Shown here: piece by piece, positions 47,681 through 60,660 of the stretch
Position numbering within the stretch: position 1 is the stretch's first letter
How the letters are laid out: every line of letters begins with the position of its first letter
Virus record (IMG/VR): IMGVR_UViG_3300044655_003531
Location: 64,001 to 128,000 of that record
Source: a virus
DNA length: 64,000 nt
Direction: 5' to 3' (one strand)
The notes under the pieces: generated by a model
Database searches by the model: none
Seen by the model: only the letters and a program-made list of their open reading frames with translations
Told to the model about the DNA's origin: nothing
Made by a program: the position numbers and the translations under genes

Positions 47681-49165
47681 TTATGCTAATTTACCGCAGA
47701 GTCCACCACAGGTTGAATAATAAACTTGATAATCAGTATCGGAAGAGAGCCTAATGATGGTGAAATCGACAAAACTTTGACCACTGGCAAAAGTAGCCGC
47801 CGTGTTAGAACCCGCATTAATGGTTCCTGAGCCTGTCCACAAAGCAACACTTTTGACCAAATTGTTCGAGTTTGTACTAATAACTCTTAATTGGATAGAT
47901 TCATAATTTCCTAGATACTGAGTCCAGCTATTAGAGACGGTACCCCCGACAGGAAGGGCTAGTCCCTTATCTGAAGGAGAGGAAGAAGTATCGAAAAGAA
48001 GAAGGTTTCCAGTCTGGATAATATTTGTTCCCAAATACCAATAATAGTAAGTTGTGGCGGAGATAGTCGCAGAATTATCATAGGTAGAGGAAAGAGATCT
48101 AAAAGCAGATCCTAATTGAGACACGAAAATCTTTCCATCCGCCCTAACTGAGAATTTACTGGATCCCCCTGAGGCAAAATTGGCCAAAAACTGACTAGTG
48201 CTGGTCGATGTTCCTGATAACAAGAGACCTGATCCTGAACCGGAGTTGTTAAAAGTCATGGCATAGCCACTTGCACTGGAGGTCAAACTCAGAGGCACAG
48301 ATAAACTCAAAGAGGATGATGAAAGATTGTAGTTCTGAGAACTGAAATTCATCGGCTGGGAACCTGATGAAAAATTCATGACCGAGGCCGAGGTAACAGT
48401 CATAGTTGCAGCCGAGGTTAAAGACAAAGTATTGGCTGAAGAAAACTGAAGGGAAGAGGCGGAGCTTTGAACTAGCATCGAGCCTCCTGCTCTGAATTCC
48501 ATGCTGTCTTGAGGAACAGTAAACAGCAAATTATAGTTGGAAGAGCTGGGGTTTAACCACCTAAATTGTGGGTGTCTGTTGTAGTCCTGTGGTGTACCAG
48601 CTCCAGTGGCGTTGGTTTTCGAAAATTCCAGGAGAGGGTAATCAGAGGACGAGTTGGTTGAGATCAGAAGTTTCGCATAGGTGGGATTGGTGGTTTGGGG
48701 CACCGACACCGCATCGCTTAAAACTAGGGTGTTTAAATTAGGAAAAGGGGAGTTGAAAACGACCGCATTCTTAGAACCACTCGGGCCTGAAATTCCGACT
48801 AAAGTAGTAAAGACCTCCGTGGATTGAAGATCGAACCCTGTATCTGTCCATCCTGCTGCAGTGTACTCAAAAATAGAATTCTGATTGAAAGTGTCTACCC
48901 AATAATCACCTTCAATTACGGGATCGGAAGTTCCACCCGCCGGAAACGAGGGTTGAACATACCAACGAGTTCCCCTCAGTCCTTGCTGACCAGGATCACC
49001 CTGAGGTCCCTGAGGACCTACTGGACCTTGAGGTCCAATCTCTCCTTGCAGACCTTGGGGTCCACCTCCATTTTGGATCAAGGACTCAAAGTTTGCATTA
49101 ACCTTGTTCCTGATATCTTCTTGGGAATCCCCCAGATTTAGATTAAGAATGTTCAAAGTAGGCAT
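47681..49165 (-). CDS. Tail fibre protein with collagen-like stalk
   Basis: This 494-residue fibre protein has an N-terminal region LGDSQEDIRNKVNANFESLIQNGG similar to that of the next fibre, followed by a 14-triplet collagen-like stalk (GPQGLQGEIGPQGPVGPQG and on). Ser/Leu-rich beta repeats follow (SSASSLQFSSANTLSLTSAATM), and the C-terminal 120 residues are a compact domain ending in CGGLCGKLA. Trimeric stalk and beta-helix architecture are expected. A GAATATATA box lies 18 nt upstream, so this gene probably heads a unit with the Lcl-type fibre. Confidence 0.75.
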   Translation of the reverse strand: MPTLNILNLNLGDSQEDIRNKVNANFESLIQNGGGPQGLQGEIGPQGPVGPQGPQGDPGQQGLRGTRWYVQPSFPAGGTSDPVIEGDYWVDTFNQNSIFEYTAAGWTDTGFDLQSTEVFTTLVGISGPSGSKNAVVFNSPFPNLNTLVLSDAVSVPQTTNPTYAKLLISTNSSSDYPLLEFSKTNATGAGTPQDYNRHPQFRWLNPSSSNYNLLFTVPQDSMEFRAGGSMLVQSSASSLQFSSANTLSLTSAATMTVTSASVMNFSSGSQPMNFSSQNYNLSSSSLSLSVPLSLTSSASGYAMTFNNSGSGSGLLLSGTSTSTSQFLANFASGGSSKFSVRADGKIFVSQLGSAFRSLSSTYDNSATISATTYYYWYLGTNIIQTGNLLLFDTSSSPSDKGLALPVGGTVSNSWTQYLGNYESIQLRVISTNSNNLVKSVALWTGSGTINAGSNTAATFASGQSFVDFTIIRLSSDTDYQVYYSTCGGLCGKLA

Positions 49166-49182
49166 GGGAAGAATGTCTTTCT

Positions 49183-49192
49183 GTATATATTC
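49183..49192 (-). promoter_or_regulatory. Putative late promoter box GAATATATA
   Basis: Identical in its 12-base core to the box at 44813; 18 nt upstream of the ATG at 49165. Confidence 0.45.
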
Positions 49193-49205
49193 AGACTCTT
49201 AAAAA

Positions 49206-52200
49206 TTAAATTTTCTGGATTCTGAAGGAGAAAGTCAAGGAATAATTTTGACCGACCGTTAGAGGATATTCGAAAGAGTAAATCAAATCGGTGATTTTAG
49301 TTAATCTGTAGTTATTTTGTTGATAGTAACCATATCTGATCCGATCTGGATTAATAAGATCTCCTCTTACCAATAATTCAGTTGTTGTTAACGCCTCTCC
49401 TGTCTTCTTGACAAACAGATCAAAAGTAATCCCTTCGTAGATAGGAACTATATTCTGGTCAATGTAGGTGTTGATATCGTCGTAGATGCTGTTGGGATTC
49501 CCCAATCCAAACTCGCTCACCATGTTGTCGACGAAAACCTGGCTAACCCCGGAATTTAACAGATACCTTCTTAAGATCCTATCCAATCTGATAGAACCGA
49601 TGACGGTGTTGGAAATTTCGTTCCTTTGCCAGAAGATTTCCACTTGGGGGAAGATGTCTTGATCGAAAACGGGTAAATCAACATTACTGAGATAATTTCC
49701 TAATTGTCCTACCCCAGTGTTAGAAGTGGAGGGGTTTAAATTTTGAATGGCAGGAACCGCGGCAACCGCCTGAGTGTTAATCGCATCGACATTGGTGTTG
49801 CCTGATGTTCTCACCAGTTCTAGAGTGATGAAAGTGTAGATGGTAACAGTGTAGGGGGTCTGCATCATCTTTGAACCCAGAAAACTTTTGTTCTCCTTCA
49901 TCGATCTAGTTCCGGCAACTGGATTCTGGGTTGTAGCCGAGGTCCAAAGATTGTAGTAGCCAGGATCCCAGCTGGAAAGGAAGACTGAGAAATTCTTGTA
50001 GGAAATTGGTGATTGACCCACTAAAGGAAACACCGGTCCTTGTGGCAAATTCTGAGAAGCCTGAAGAATATTTTGATCCAGAGAGACTTTAGAAAAAGCC
50101 AGATTTTCTATGAGACCAAATCCTTCTTGCTCGGGGGCAAAGGTACAGTTTCTGAAAGTAATGTCTGCCCCTGGGTTGCCGGAGATTGAATCCGTTTTAT
50201 CACCCTTGAATCTGAGCACCTTCTTAAACAAAGGTTCGTATGCGCCTCCATACCTTAAAATATCACTGGCCAGCTCGGAACCACCGTTTTCAATCTGATA
50301 ACTGGTAACAACACTAGTGCCTAGAGTTTGAGGCCCTTCGTAGCTCTTGACTGGATATAAGCCAGTTGGTTTATAGAGAGCAGTTGGCTCAGTAAAAGAA
50401 ACTTGAAAAGAATTCTGAGAAACCAGGGTACTTTCAGCAATCGGATCCCAATCGTAAGTAGTATAACTAATATAGGGGCTTTCGTTATTAACACGCAAAT
50501 AAATTTGGGATAGGGAAATTCTTTTTAGAATAAAGTCGAAATAATCTTCTCCCCCGTCTACTTGAAAAACTGGATAATTAGCGTAGGCTGATCTTGGTCC
50601 TACTGGGATTGTAACTGGCGAGGAGAACGCAAAGGGAATTTGGAATTCATAGGCTCCTGGCTCGATAGCTTGAAAATCAACTAAATTTTGGGATCTTCCA
50701 ACTGGCCAGGGGTAAGTGTAAGACTGACTGGGGACGTAGAAACTACCAGGTCCGGTATCGGAGACGGACCCGGTAGATCCTATTGGGTAAAACAAATTGA
50801 TCTCTTCTCTTAAATCGGTGTCAAAATCTGGATTTTCAATGGTGAAGATTTTTCCAGAATTAGAAAATAGAGTAACTGAACTGTCTGAAGTAGTGGAGAG
50901 ATTCAAGGCCGCAGACAACTTGATATCAGCAATATCGTAGAGAGGTGATCCAGTAGGACCCGTAGCTCCTGTTGTTCCAACGTCCGTGGCCTCTTTCTTG
51001 TCACTCATGCAATACATCAGCAGATAATCCAGGTAGGGTGTTCCTCCAGTTCCTCCAGTCGACCCCAAAGGTAAAGCTCTGTAATCTTTAATGACGACGT
51101 ACACTACCAAGAGGACACATTTTTGTTGCACGTTTTCAATAAACTCATACCTAACTGGACTTTGGATTTCAGAATCATCCTCCGGCACAACTTTGAGGAT
51201 GGCAGAGAAATTGTAATTTTCATACCCTCTGTAGTTGATAATGTATTTTTCAAGCTCTGATTTGGGGTTCGTAACACTGCTTCTTTTCTTCAGTACTATC
51301 TTTACTCCCCTAAAGACCGTTTCATAAAAACCGGTGGCATAATTGAAATTGAGGTTGCTAAAGTATTCGTACCCCTGATATTTCAGGCTGTAGTAGGGAG
51401 CTGGATAATCTGCGGTTGAGACAGTAAAGAATGAATTAAAGTACAGGGCGTAATTAGGATTGCCACTACGCAATTTCTGAAAATCAACCTCGCCCGGCAG
51501 ATAACTTTTCTGTTTTGAAATATCATCAATTGGGAACTGAGGAGGAACCCCCTGAAGAATCAACCACTCGTGGGTCAGATATCGAGGATCTGGGCTTTCT
51601 TTCTGAAAACTAGGGGAAAAATTGGTGGGGCTGAATGCAGGAGAAGAATTCAGTCTGTAAACATTGCCCCTGGCGTCGGTGCCACCTAAGAATCCCCATT
51701 TGTTCACGAAAGGCACTATTCTAGAAAAATTGGCCCGGGTCTGGGTGAAGTTTTCCCAGAGATACTGGTATTCTGTTTCAAGCTTACCATATTCAAATAA
51801 CTCTGCCTTTTCAAGAGGATTTGGGATCGGCATTTCGTTAGAGATGGATTGAATTCCGTAAAAACCCTCAAACGAGTTCAGATTTTGCTCGGGGACAATT
51901 GTTGTAGGGTAGGGGGTCTGAGGGTCTACCCAACCAACCTGGCTGAAAACTGCTGGATACACGACAGAAAGAGTTCCAGTTTCAGAGAATAATATATCCT
52001 GGAAATAGTTGACCGTAGTGCCAATAAAGGCAGAGCCTGGGCCTAAAATCCTCTCCGTGGGTGAACCTTTATCAACCAGTATTTCACCACTCCTTACGAT
52101 GTATTTTACACCCTCTACGATTTGACCAGGTTGATCAGGAACAAGTTGGAAATATCGATGGAATTCAGGGGTTGGTGTTTCTCCGTATTTAGAGGATAGA

Positions 52201-55200
52201 AAATCGTAGTCAAAATCTTTCAGATCGAAGAAACTGAAAGCACCTGAGTAGAGAGTAGCTACATCCCAAACATTGAAATTGCCATCACTACCCAGGCTGA
52301 TAATAGCTTTAGTATCTTCCAAACTTGCGACCAAAAATTCATTGTAGCCCCTGAATTCAGTCACGGTGCCCGAAGTCAAGGAGGGATTATTATTGTAGAT
52401 TGGACGGTCGACGTATCTGGTAACCGAGGAAATTCTAGAAACGGAACCTACCACTCCCCTACCTCCTTCCACTTCGATCCATTTGCCAGGGGTAATTTTA
52501 TCTTTCTCGTTGATTGAAAAGGCAACTCTAGATTTGGAGAAATCAGTACCACCAACGAAATTCAGATTTCTATCTAAAGCTGAAACGTCATAGTTCTCAA
52601 TTTTAATCAGACCTGAAGTTGTAAAGGTGAAGTAATTTTGCCAAGTGTTATCCTCCGTAGGAGGAGGATTCGTGTTGCCGGAACTTGGGGCTGTAATGGC
52701 AGAAGAAGCTGTGTAGTAGACATTAAAATAGGAGACAATTTGACCTGCGGAATAGCCGGCCGTGCTGGACCAAATTCCGGCATAAGAAGACTCAAAAGAA
52801 TCATAGTCAGAAAAGACTGCAATCTTAAAATCTGTGTTGTAATTCGCTCCGCTGTTTCTGGCTCTAATGATAGCGTTATTGTCAGAATTAGCAGAATCCC
52901 AGATAGTGCTGCTGATGGAGAGAACACATTGAACAAACGAAGATGCGACTTGGGACGTTTGGCCCTGAGAGAAATTGAAATAGTGGGTGTTGCCGTTGTT
53001 ATAAGAACTTCCAGCCTGCCAATTGAGAACGCTGCCTCCCAATAAGGAAGATTGAATCAGGTCGTATTTTTCATTTAAAGGTCCTCTAGTTCCATTCGGC
53101 CAAATGATCTTGAAGGTAACTGGAGTACTGCTATTAAAAGTTGATAAAAACTGGATATTAATGTTGGCGTGACCGGAAGATTCAGGTAAAAAACCCGAAA
53201 AACCACCTATTCTTTCATTGGGGCCGGTAAAATCAAGTAGATTTAGTTGCCTATTGAACACAACTAAATTACCGGATTTCATTTCCATATTCGACTCAGT
53301 TCCGAAATTACCAGAAGGCAAAAGAGGTCCGAATTGACCACTTACCGGGGTGTTGTTGGACCAAGTTTGGGTGGTGGAATCGTAATTTTCATTTCTGAGG
53401 AGGGAATAAAATTTGTCGTTTTTATCGGTGATATAGAAAAGCTTCTGTGGCTCTAAAACATTTACATCATAGGAGCCAGGAATCCAAGAATTTGCCTCTT
53501 GATAGAAAAGTCTGACTCCGGTCGTGCTACTCAAATAATTAGGGTCAGTACTACTAGCATATCCGACATTATTGGTGGAAGGTTTAGGTAGATTGTTGTT
53601 GCCGGACAGGTTACGATATTGATAGAAGAAATCTCCATTCAATTTAAAACTTCCTAAATCATTTCTGGAAACATACAGACCAAAATATCTGTTGATGGAA
53701 TATAAATCAGAATCAGGATCATTAAAGAGAAATTCTAAATTCAATAAATTGGGAATTATGATCCCATTTCTCTCAAAACCTCCTGTCACATAATTCTCGA
53801 AATCTATCTGGGGGGTGGAGTTGTTGGAAATCAAGAAATCGTACATCAACTCCCCTTTTTTACTATAACTACCTGTTTTGATATCTACTCCTTGGTAGTA
53901 AGTAAAGGCATTAAGCTGATAGGAGAAATCCAAAGGAGCTGAAGAAAATCCAGGATCGTTAATGATAGATCTAATATATTTACCTATAACGGTGTCCTCT
54001 CGAAGATCAAAAGTTGCTATAGCAGCCGCGTTTGGAAGGATTTTACTGTTGAAGTATGAATTAACGTCATCAACTTCAGGCTGGAAAAGAGTCTCGTTCA
54101 TTAGCACAACTTTACCAGATCCTGATACAATTTCGTAGGTTGAGTAAACAGAATTTCCAACCATAAATTCTCCAGCCCTATACAAAATAGGCCGGGCAAA
54201 ATTATCAACCCCATAAGAGATGACAAAAGGATCAGGTGAATTGACGTCTTGAATAATTTTGTACTGGGTCCCGCTCAGAATTTCGGTTTGGTTTGTCGAA
54301 TACGGATAACTCAAAGGCCCCGGGATTTTAAAGATGACAAAGAAATCTGGAATCTCATCCCGCAACCACAATGGCTGGAAGTACCGGAAATTCTCGTTGT
54401 AATTTCTATCAACAAGTGTAGAGGCACCAGAGCCATAGAAGAAATCGTACTGAGAGCTAAAGCCTTCCACTGGCCGGTCCTCCCCATCAGTAAGTTTTGC
54501 AACTTCAAAAATAACATTTTCTGGCACGGTTCCGTTCATGAAGAATCTGTACAGATCTTTAGAATAGGCGTTTTGTCCCGAAACTCGGTATTTTTTGAAT
54601 CTTTGATCGCTAAGAACTGGATTTGCATCCATTGAATTCATCCAAACTGAACCATTAGAGTCCAGTGTTAATTTCACATTTCCTGTTAATTTTGGATTTG
54701 TTCTTAGAACTCCAAAGGAAGAATTGTAATCAAAAAGTTTGGGTAAGAAAGTGCAAAGTCTACCTGTATCGGTTGCTATAACACCCGCAATGGTGGTCAC
54801 ATTTCTGAGGCAGATATTGCAGATTTCAGAAAAAGCAGAAAGGGAAAAAGGTTGTGAAGTGCCATCGCATCTGGTAACAGTGATAGTAACGGGATACGAA
54901 TTTGTGTTTGCGATACACCATCTGATACAATCGTAAATAATAGGAGTAGGGGTAACACTCGGGGTAACACTCGGGGTCGGGGTGCTAGTAGGGGTGATAC
55001 TCGGGGTTGGTGTGTTGGTAGGGGTGATACTCGGGGTTGGTGTGTTGGTAGGGGTGGTACTAGGGGTCGGAGTATTAGTAGGAGTGATACTCGGGGTCGG
55101 GGTGTTAGTAGGAGTGATACTCGGGGTCGGGGTGTTAGTAGGAGTGATACTCGGAGTCGGGGTGTTAGTAGGGGTGACGCTCGGTGTTACACTAATAGAA

Positions 55201-58200
55201 GGAGTAATGCTAGGGGTTGGGGAGTTAGTAGGAGTGATACTAGGTGTCGGGGTGTTAGTAGGGGTGACACTCGGGGTTACAGTGGCAGTAGGGTTTGAGC
55301 ACTCACAAATATCAAAACCAACTCCCGCTGGACTGCTGCTGCCTGGATTAGGTGGCCAAACATTAGTTAAGGTTAGGCTTGAGAAGCCCAAGGGGTTCTT
55401 AATTTCCACAACCAGAGAAACCTCATCGTCATAATTGCCAGGAACGGTTGTTAAGAGATTTTTTATATAGCTACCGTTTACATTGGTTCCTATTTCAAAA
55501 CTTGATCTATCACCGCACCAAATAACTGGTTCTAGACTAGGAGTTCCAGTGTTTGTTGTAAAATAGATAAACTCTGAATTACTGTTTTCATCTACACTAA
55601 GGTACAAAATCCTTAAAGTAATTGTAGAAATTGGTTGGCTGAAATTCAGGGTATAATTAGCATTAACCGGCGAAGAGTAGAAAGTATCGATCAATCCTGA
55701 ATATTTGTTATTATAGGAATCGAAAATAATTTGCTGAATGTCGCAACCGTAAGTAGGTTCGGGTGCCGCGATTCTCAGTGCATTAGGTGTTGTAGTTGAA
55801 GCTGTAATAGTAACACCATTCCAATTAATTGATCTATACAACCAACTTGTACTAGGAAAAACGTTATTAGGAAAGGGTGGAGAAATGAATTTATTAGCAG
55901 TTATACAACAAGGGGCAGGACTAGTAGAAGTTAAAGTAGGGGTAGGAGGAGGTGCGCAAATATACCCAGTTCCTCCAGGATTGGTGCATCCTCCTTGCTG
56001 TGAAACTATATCACAAGGATCTGAAACTATCCACTGGGCACAGAAAGTTCCACTTTCCCCCGGAAGCACAGAAAATGAAACAAAATTTACCGAGGGATCG
56101 CAATCGGCATATGAAACCTCGCAAGGCTCACCTATTAGATGTGCATCACAGGCTTGTTGGCTAGTGATGTACCCGTTACCCCTACCGTATAAGGGATACC
56201 AAGTACCAACAGGAGAAAGAGTAGGGGATACAGTAGGGGTAACCGTTGGGGTAGGGGTTGGAGAAGGAGTTGCAGATTCAGAAGGGGTTAAACTATTAGT
56301 TGGAGTTGGAGTCGGGGTACCAGTTTCGCTCGGGGTTGGAGTTTGAGTAGCAGTTTCACTTGGGGTTGGAGTCGGGGTTCCAGTCTCCGTTGGGGTTGGA
56401 GTTAGAGTTGGGGTCTCGCTCGAAGTTGGGGTTGGAGAAGCGGTGATACTCGGGGTTGGGGTTGAACTAGCGGTTTGAGTAGGTCCTGGTATTTCAGGTT
56501 CTCCTGAAAAAGACTCACTCGAAGCCCCTTCGATATTCATGAACACCGTATACACTCCTAAATTGTCAGATACGGAAGGAGTTGGGGTTGGAGTTGAGGA
56601 GGGGGTTGGAGTTGGGGTAACATCACAAACACCAGACAGTGAAATTTGTCCCGACGATGCAGTTCCTAGCAAAAGCCAGCGGGGCTCTAAATCACACGGG
56701 TCCTGTCCAAAAGCATAAAAAGAATTGGCAGAGTTGCTAAAAGGATCTGCTAAATTCGGGGTGTTATAAATAAAATCGCCAGGGCCCAGATCAGATAGAG
56801 GCTTAGTGGACCAGGCAACTACAGGAAGTGGACACGGATCATTATCATTATAGTAATTATAGCAATTACAAATGATTGGTGTGGTAGAAGGAGTTGGGGT
56901 GTTTGTCGGGGTTATGCTGGGAGTTGGTGTTTGTGAGGGAGTCTGAGTGGGGGATGGAACTGGATAAGCACTGGACTCAACCAAGCAAACATTATCTAAA
57001 ACCGGTCCGAAACAAGTATTTGGAGAGCTTCCCCTAAATTGGATAGTATTTGAAATTTGGGTAGCAGTAAAAATAACAGATTTAGTTTCCCATCCAAAAT
57101 CAAAGAAAGGGTTATTGGAAGTAGTCCCGATTACTGCACTAGGGAGTATGTTATTAGTGGATAACAAAGTCCCATTTAGTCTAACCTGAACAGTTCTCGA
57201 AGAATTGTCAGCAAGATTTTGTTTATTAGCGCCAATGTTATAACTTAAAATATAGACAGTACCAGGAGTGAGTGTTAAAGCTTGTTGAACGGTCCCAAAG
57301 GCTGCACAGGAGGATAAATTAATAAAGACGTTGTCTGAATTCGGGCCAAAGAAATTAGGAAAATAAGCTGATCTAATGCTTCTAACATCCACGTTGCTAA
57401 GGGACCAACCTACTACAGAACCACCCGTTTGGGAAGCTACAGAATTTTGAAAATCCCCATTGACGAAAAGATTAGCCTGAGTACAGGGGCTATTGGGGCA
57501 GATAAAATTAGTAGCTTGAAGAGCGGCGTTGTAAATAGTTTGTAGGCCTGGGGTATTGTTATAAAGACTTTGGATGGAAGAAGGACCTGGGCCTGGACCC
57601 ACCAGGTTGATCATCATTGGATTCCCTGTGATTGGGTCATTGGAAGCAACTTGGGAATATAAGGCAGATGAATAGCACAAATCTGTAGGAATTCCTGAAA
57701 TGCTAACCGAACAAGCAGTAAAATTTGGATCATCAGAATTCCCACCAACTCCAATGACAACTATCTCTGAAGTTCCAGGCATGCCATAAAGAGACAACTG
57801 TTTGAAAAGTGTAGCTTGCTGTAAAAGATAAGCATTAGGTGAACTAGGATTTGTACTCGGATTTCCATCAACTATTAAAACAAGAACTTTCTTGGCATTG
57901 GGTCTACCATAGGAAGTTGCCAGGCTAATAGCTGTATTAATCCCCAATCCTGGATTGGTACCACCAGGAAAAGAAACCCCTGAATAGTCCAGACAGGAAG
58001 GATAAGAAACCGACTGTTGGCAGAAATAATTATAGATCTGGTTATAATTAGATGAAAACTGCAAACTGTTCAGAGAAGGCTGAATTTGGGGGTCAGGAGA
58101 CACATCTGACCAAGAATAAGCTGCAACTCTTACTTTACCCGAATTTATTTCATTGATAAAATTATTGACTATCTGGAGAGAAACTAGTCTTTCTGCAATG

Positions 58201-60614
58201 ATTGATCCATTGTATGGGGTGTTAGTGCCAGCTGAAACTGAAATGTCGTATGCAATAATCAGATCAACTTCACAAGGTGGGGGTTCCTGAGTGCAAATAC
58301 CCCAAACGAAATTAACAGCCATTGCATTAGTTATCGATACACTTATAGATGTGTGAGTACCTGGAAAATAAATAGTTCCAAAACTTTCATTTCCCGTTAC
58401 TTCGTTAGGACCAGTTTTAGTTAATGGGAAAGAGAGGGTTGGGTCCTGCAGAACACAGACAATTTCTAAGTTACTGGTGAATTGAGCAACTCCCGTTGTT
58501 CCTCCACTTCCAAGAGAGTAAATTGCTAGAGAAGGATCCGTAACTGGTCTATCGAAAGTGAAAGTGTATACTTCCGTTCCCGTTACCTGATTTACATTCA
58601 GGCCCAAAGCTTCAGTCAGCTGGGGATTTTTAGGACAAAGTAAAGCAAAATATGGGGTATTTGTAACATTATAATAGGAAGTGTTGGGTTGAGTGGACGA
58701 AACGGTAACAGTGGCAATCTGACTGTTCCCCGTATTGTTATTTTCATAAAATCTACCTACCCTATCAAATATATTATTTAAATTCCAAAAACTCCAAGAA
58801 ATGTCTTGAGGAGGACATCCAGTGGATCCGGCAGGGGAAGGAGAAACAGTTGGAGTATTTGAAGGGGTGGGTGAATTGGTTGGGGTGACGCTTGGTGTTT
58901 GTGATGGTGTGTTATTAGGGGTTTTTGTGGGGGTGTTTGTTGGAGTTTTGGTAGGAGTCTGGGTGTTGGTAGGGGTCTGGGTGTTGGTAGGAGTCTGGGT
59001 GTTGGTAGGGGTCTGAGTATTGGTGGGGGTCTGGGTGTTGGTAGGGGTCTGGGTGTTGGTAGGAGTCTGGGTGTTGGTAGGGGTCTGTGTATTGGTGGGG
59101 GTCTGGGTGTTGGTAGGGGTCTGGGTGTTGGTAGGGGTAACAGTAGGAGTTACGCTGGGCGTAACGCTAGGTGTTTGAGAAGGGGTTGAGTTAGGAGTCT
59201 GGGTGTTGGTAGGAGTCTGGGTGTTGGTAGGAGTCTGGGTGTTGGTAGGAGTCTGGGTGTTGGTAGGGGTCTGAGTATTGGTGGGGGTCTGGGTGTTGGT
59301 AGGAGTCTGGGTGTTGGTAGGGGTCTGGGTGTTGGTAGGGGTCTGGGTGTTGGTAGGAGTCTGGGTGTTGGTAGGGGTAACGCTCGAGGTTGGAGTGTTG
59401 GTAGGAGTCTGAGTGTTGGTAGGAGTCTGAGTGTTGGTAGGAGTCTGGGTGCTGGTAGGAGTCGGGGTGTTGGTAGGGGTCTGAGTATTGGTGGGGGTCT
59501 GAGTGTTGGTAGGAGTCTGGGTGTTGGTAGGAGTCGGGGTGTTGGTAGGGGTCTGAGTATTGGTGGGGGTCTGAGTATTGGTGGGGGTCTGAGTGTTGGT
59601 AGGAGTCTGGGTGGGGGTTGGGGTAGGAGTAGGAGTAGGACAGACTCCTCCTGTACAAAGAGGAGCAGAATTGTTGTATCCGCAAGTAGTGGCATTAGTA
59701 AAAATAGAAACGTTATCTACAATTGCCCGGGCACACAACCTTCCCGAATCACCTGTGGAAAGATCAATGGCTTGAACTGCACCTTCACAATCAATATAAT
59801 TGACAGCAATAGTATTTCCCGTTGTGTTGTTGTACTCATAACATCTACATTCAAAACCACAAAAACCCCCTGGGGAACATCCTACTACGGTATTCCAACA
59901 ACCTGAATTATATCCAGGGACAGGAATTACATTAAAAGCAGCATTGATCCCCTTATAACAAACCTGAATCCTTGTTCTAGGGCTGAGCGTCGTTGATATT
60001 GTCAGATTGTTACAACCCGTATAAGAAATAAATCCTGTTTGGGTGTAAGAGATGTTAACAACTTGCATGCAGTAACATGCATCTTCGGGGACAACACTGT
60101 TCTGAATGGGTCCCGTGGATCCGATGAAATCGGCCGTTCCTCCTTTTACTTCAGGCTGGGCTACCCCTATAAAAAAACCAAAAGATCCTGTTCCCCCTGT
60201 AAGTCCTTGGTCAGGTCCAAAGCTTAGAACTTCCTGTCGGCAGGAACAACTTTCTAGATCAACTGAAAAATTGTCGAAATTTTCATATTCATAGACATAA
60301 CAAGGAGCCGAAGTAAGACACGGAGTTGGAGTAGGGGTTGGAGTCACGGTACTCGTTACCGATGGTGTAGGCGTAGGGGTGGGAGTAATAGAGGGGGTGG
60401 GAGTTGGGGTAATCGAACCACAAGAGCTTTCTTGTGAGACCCCACCTTCTTCACCAATAATAAATAAAACAGAATTTTCTATAGCACAAATTGAAGCGGT
60501 TGCACCCGCTCCCACATTAAGTTGTTCGGTTGACCCATCAACACAATCTTGGTAATCATAAGTTGCTGCTTGTAAACCTACCTGACTTACTAAGTAATTA
60601 TAACAATTTGGCAT
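49206..60614 (-). CDS. Giant mosaic virion protein (3802 aa): Cys-rich modules, PT-rich linkers, VWA, Gly-rich/jelly-roll domains, tail domain
   Basis: This very large protein was assembled from modules. Residues 1-60 are a small Cys domain (CYNYL...YQDCVDG...ICAIEN), and related modules recur near 100, 250, 1250, 1490 and 1895. Pro-Thr-rich linkers separate them: about 325-595 (hexapeptide TPTNTQ), 1330-1465 and 1780-1890. A von Willebrand A domain lies near 778-1010 with the MIDAS-type DISVS and [14 protein letters not shown]642/galactose-binding-like domain is near 1050-1210 (NLFVNGDFQ...DNVCLVES). Residues about 1905-3802 are a non-repetitive tail-protein part ([36 protein letters not shown]). 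It probably forms a long adhesive or baseplate-linked fibre. A GATAAATA box lies 47 nt upstream. Confidence 0.75.
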   Translation of the reverse strand: MPNCYNYLVSQVGLQAATYDYQDCVDGSTEQLNVGAGATASICAIENSVLFIIGEEGGVSQESSCGSITPTPTPSITPTPTPTPSVTSTVTPTPTPTPCLTSAPCYVYEYENFDNFSVDLESCSCRQEVLSFGPDQGLTGGTGSFGFFIGVAQPEVKGGTADFIGSTGPIQNSVVPEDACYCMQVVNISYTQTGFISYTGCNNLTISTTLSPRTRIQVCYKGINAAFNVIPVPGYNSGCWNTVVGCSPGGFCGFECRCYEYNNTTGNTIAVNYIDCEGAVQAIDLSTGDSGRLCARAIVDNVSIFTNATTCGYNNSAPLCTGGVCPTPTPTPTPTQTPTNTQTPTNTQTPTNTQTPTNTPTPTNTQTPTNTQTPTNTQTPTNTPTPTSTQTPTNTQTPTNTQTPTNTPTSSVTPTNTQTPTNTQTPTNTQTPTNTQTPTNTQTPTNTQTPTNTQTPTNTQTPTNTQTPTNTQTPNSTPSQTPSVTPSVTPTVTPTNTQTPTNTQTPTNTQTPTNTQTPTNTQTPTNTQTPTNTQTPTNTQTPTNTQTPTNTQTPTKTPTNTPTKTPNNTPSQTPSVTPTNSPTPSNTPTVSPSPAGSTGCPPQDISWSFWNLNNIFDRVGRFYENNNTGNSQIATVTVSSTQPNTSYYNVTNTPYFALLCPKNPQLTEALGLNVNQVTGTEVYTFTFDRPVTDPSLAIYSLGSGGTTGVAQFTSNLEIVCVLQDPTLSFPLTKTGPNEVTGNESFGTIYFPGTHTSISVSITNAMAVNFVWGICTQEPPPCEVDLIIAYDISVSAGTNTPYNGSIIAERLVSLQIVNNFINEINSGKVRVAAYSWSDVSPDPQIQPSLNSLQFSSNYNQIYNYFCQQSVSYPSCLDYSGVSFPGGTNPGLGINTAISLATSYGRPNAKKVLVLIVDGNPSTNPSSPNAYLLQQATLFKQLSLYGMPGTSEIVVIGVGGNSDDPNFTACSVSISGIPTDLCYSSALYSQVASNDPITGNPMMINLVGPGPGPSSIQSLYNNTPGLQTIYNAALQATNFICPNSPCTQANLFVNGDFQNSVASQTGGSVVGWSLSNVDVRSIRSAYFPNFFGPNSDNVFINLSSCAAFGTVQQALTLTPGTVYILSYNIGANKQNLADNSSRTVQVRLNGTLLSTNNILPSAVIGTTSNNPFFDFGWETKSVIFTATQISNTIQFRGSSPNTCFGPVLDNVCLVESSAYPVPSPTQTPSQTPTPSITPTNTPTPSTTPIICNCYNYYNDNDPCPLPVVAWSTKPLSDLGPGDFIYNTPNLADPFSNSANSFYAFGQDPCDLEPRWLLLGTASSGQISLSGVCDVTPTPTPSSTPTPTPSVSDNLGVYTVFMNIEGASSESFSGEPEIPGPTQTASSTPTPSITASPTPTSSETPTLTPTPTETGTPTPTPSETATQTPTPSETGTPTPTPTNSLTPSESATPSPTPTPTVTPTVSPTLSPVGTWYPLYGRGNGYITSQQACDAHLIGEPCEVSYADCDPSVNFVSFSVLPGESGTFCAQWIVSDPCDIVSQQGGCTNPGGTGYICAPPPTPTLTSTSPAPCCITANKFISPPFPNNVFPSTSWLYRSINWNGVTITASTTTPNALRIAAPEPTYGCDIQQIIFDSYNNKYSGLIDTFYSSPVNANYTLNFSQPISTITLRILYLSVDENSNSEFIYFTTNTGTPSLEPVIWCGDRSSFEIGTNVNGSYIKNLLTTVPGNYDDEVSLVVEIKNPLGFSSLTLTNVWPPNPGSSSPAGVGFDICECSNPTATVTPSVTPTNTPTPSITPTNSPTPSITPSISVTPSVTPTNTPTPSITPTNTPTPSITPTNTPTPSITPTNTPTPSTTPTNTPTPSITPTNTPTPSITPTSTPTPSVTPSVTPTPIIYDCIRWCIANTNSYPVTITVTRCDGTSQPFSLSAFSEICNICLRNVTTIAGVIATDTGRLCTFLPKLFDYNSSFGVLRTNPKLTGNVKLTLDSNGSVWMNSMDANPVLSDQRFKKYRVSGQNAYSKDLYRFFMNGTVPENVIFEVAKLTDGEDRPVEGFSSQYDFFYGSGASTLVDRNYNENFRYFQPLWLRDEIPDFFVIFKIPGPLSYPYSTNQTEILSGTQYKIIQDVNSPDPFVISYGVDNFARPILYRAGEFMVGNSVYSTYEIVSGSGKVVLMNETLFQPEVDDVNSYFNSKILPNAAAIATFDLREDTVIGKYIRSIINDPGFSSAPLDFSYQLNAFTYYQGVDIKTGSYSKKGELMYDFLISNNSTPQIDFENYVTGGFERNGIIIPNLLNLEFLFNDPDSDLYSINRYFGLYVSRNDLGSFKLNGDFFYQYRNLSGNNNLPKPSTNNVGYASSTDPNYLSSTTGVRLFYQEANSWIPGSYDVNVLEPQKLFYITDKNDKFYSLLRNENYDSTTQTWSNNTPVSGQFGPLLPSGNFGTESNMEMKSGNLVVFNRQLNLLDFTGPNERIGGFSGFLPESSGHANINIQFLSTFNSSTPVTFKIIWPNGTRGPLNEKYDLIQSSLLGGSVLNWQAGSSYNNGNTHYFNFSQGQTSQVASSFVQCVLSISSTIWDSANSDNNAIIRARNSGANYNTDFKIAVFSDYDSFESSYAGIWSSTAGYSAGQIVSYFNVYYTASSAITAPSSGNTNPPPTEDNTWQNYFTFTTSGLIKIENYDVSALDRNLNFVGGTDFSKSRVAFSINEKDKITPGKWIEVEGGRGVVGSVSRISSVTRYVDRPIYNNNPSLTSGTVTEFRGYNEFLVASLEDTKAIISLGSDGNFNVWDVATLYSGAFSFFDLKDFDYDFLSSKYGETPTPEFHRYFQLVPDQPGQIVEGVKYIVRSGEILVDKGSPTERILGPGSAFIGTTVNYFQDILFSETGTLSVVYPAVFSQVGWVDPQTPYPTTIVPEQNLNSFEGFYGIQSISNEMPIPNPLEKAELFEYGKLETEYQYLWENFTQTRANFSRIVPFVNKWGFLGGTDARGNVYRLNSSPAFSPTNFSPSFQKESPDPRYLTHEWLILQGVPPQFPIDDISKQKSYLPGEVDFQKLRSGNPNYALYFNSFFTVSTADYPAPYYSLKYQGYEYFSNLNFNYATGFYETVFRGVKIVLKKRSSVTNPKSELEKYIINYRGYENYNFSAILKVVPEDDSEIQSPVRYEFIENVQQKCVLLVVYVVIKDYRALPLGSTGGTGGTPYLDYLLMYCMSDKKEATDVGTTGATGPTGSPLYDIADIKLSAALNLSTTSDSSVTLFSNSGKIFTIENPDFDTDLREEINLFYPIGSTGSVSDTGPGSFYVPSQSYTYPWPVGRSQNLVDFQAIEPGAYEFQIPFAFSSPVTIPVGPRSAYANYPVFQVDGGEDYFDFILKRISLSQIYLRVNNESPYISYTTYDWDPIAESTLVSQNSFQVSFTEPTALYKPTGLYPVKSYEGPQTLGTSVVTSYQIENGGSELASDILRYGGAYEPLFKKVLRFKGDKTDSISGNPGADITFRNCTFAPEQEGFGLIENLAFSKVSLDQNILQASQNLPQGPVFPLVGQSPISYKNFSVFLSSWDPGYYNLWTSATTQNPVAGTRSMKENKSFLGSKMMQTPYTVTIYTFITLELVRTSGNTNVDAINTQAVAAVPAIQNLNPSTSNTGVGQLGNYLSNVDLPVFDQDIFPQVEIFWQRNEISNTVIGSIRLDRILRRYLLNSGVSQVFVDNMVSEFGLGNPNSIYDDINTYIDQNIVPIYEGITFDLFVKKTGEALTTTELLVRGDLINPDRIRYGYYQQNNYRLTKITDLIYSFEYPLTVGQNYSLTFSFRIQKI
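54955..55275 (-). repeat. 30-bp tandem repeat encoding PT/S-rich linker ([10 protein letters not shown])
   Basis: About ten copies of a 30-bp unit lie within the giant gene. Plus-strand frames rich in Val-Gly-Leu across it are shadows of the repeat. Confidence 0.8.
56222..56625 (-). repeat. PT/SET-rich degenerate repeat
   Basis: Imperfect 24-30-bp units ([14 protein letters not shown] and variants) form another linker in the giant gene. Confidence 0.65.
58930..59625 (-). repeat. 18-bp minisatellite encoding hexapeptide TPTNTQ
   Basis: The unit GTCTGGGTGTTGGTAGGG (plus strand) is repeated many times, interrupted near 59128-59195 and 59375-59395. The plus strand has regularly spaced runs of 3-4 G. 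Confidence 0.85.
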
Positions 60615-60660
60615 TTAGATTCTGGTTTAGTAACTCTATCATTCTGTTTAATCTACTCTC

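Noticed and set aside
54982-55434. Plus-strand frame rich in Val-Gly-Leu, elastin-like
   Set aside because: It is the complement of the PT-rich repeat in the giant gene; the Val-Gly pattern is a by-product of the repeat unit.
58930-59625. CRISPR-like array
   Set aside because: Units are 18 bp, contiguous, and in frame with a protein linker; there are no unique spacers.
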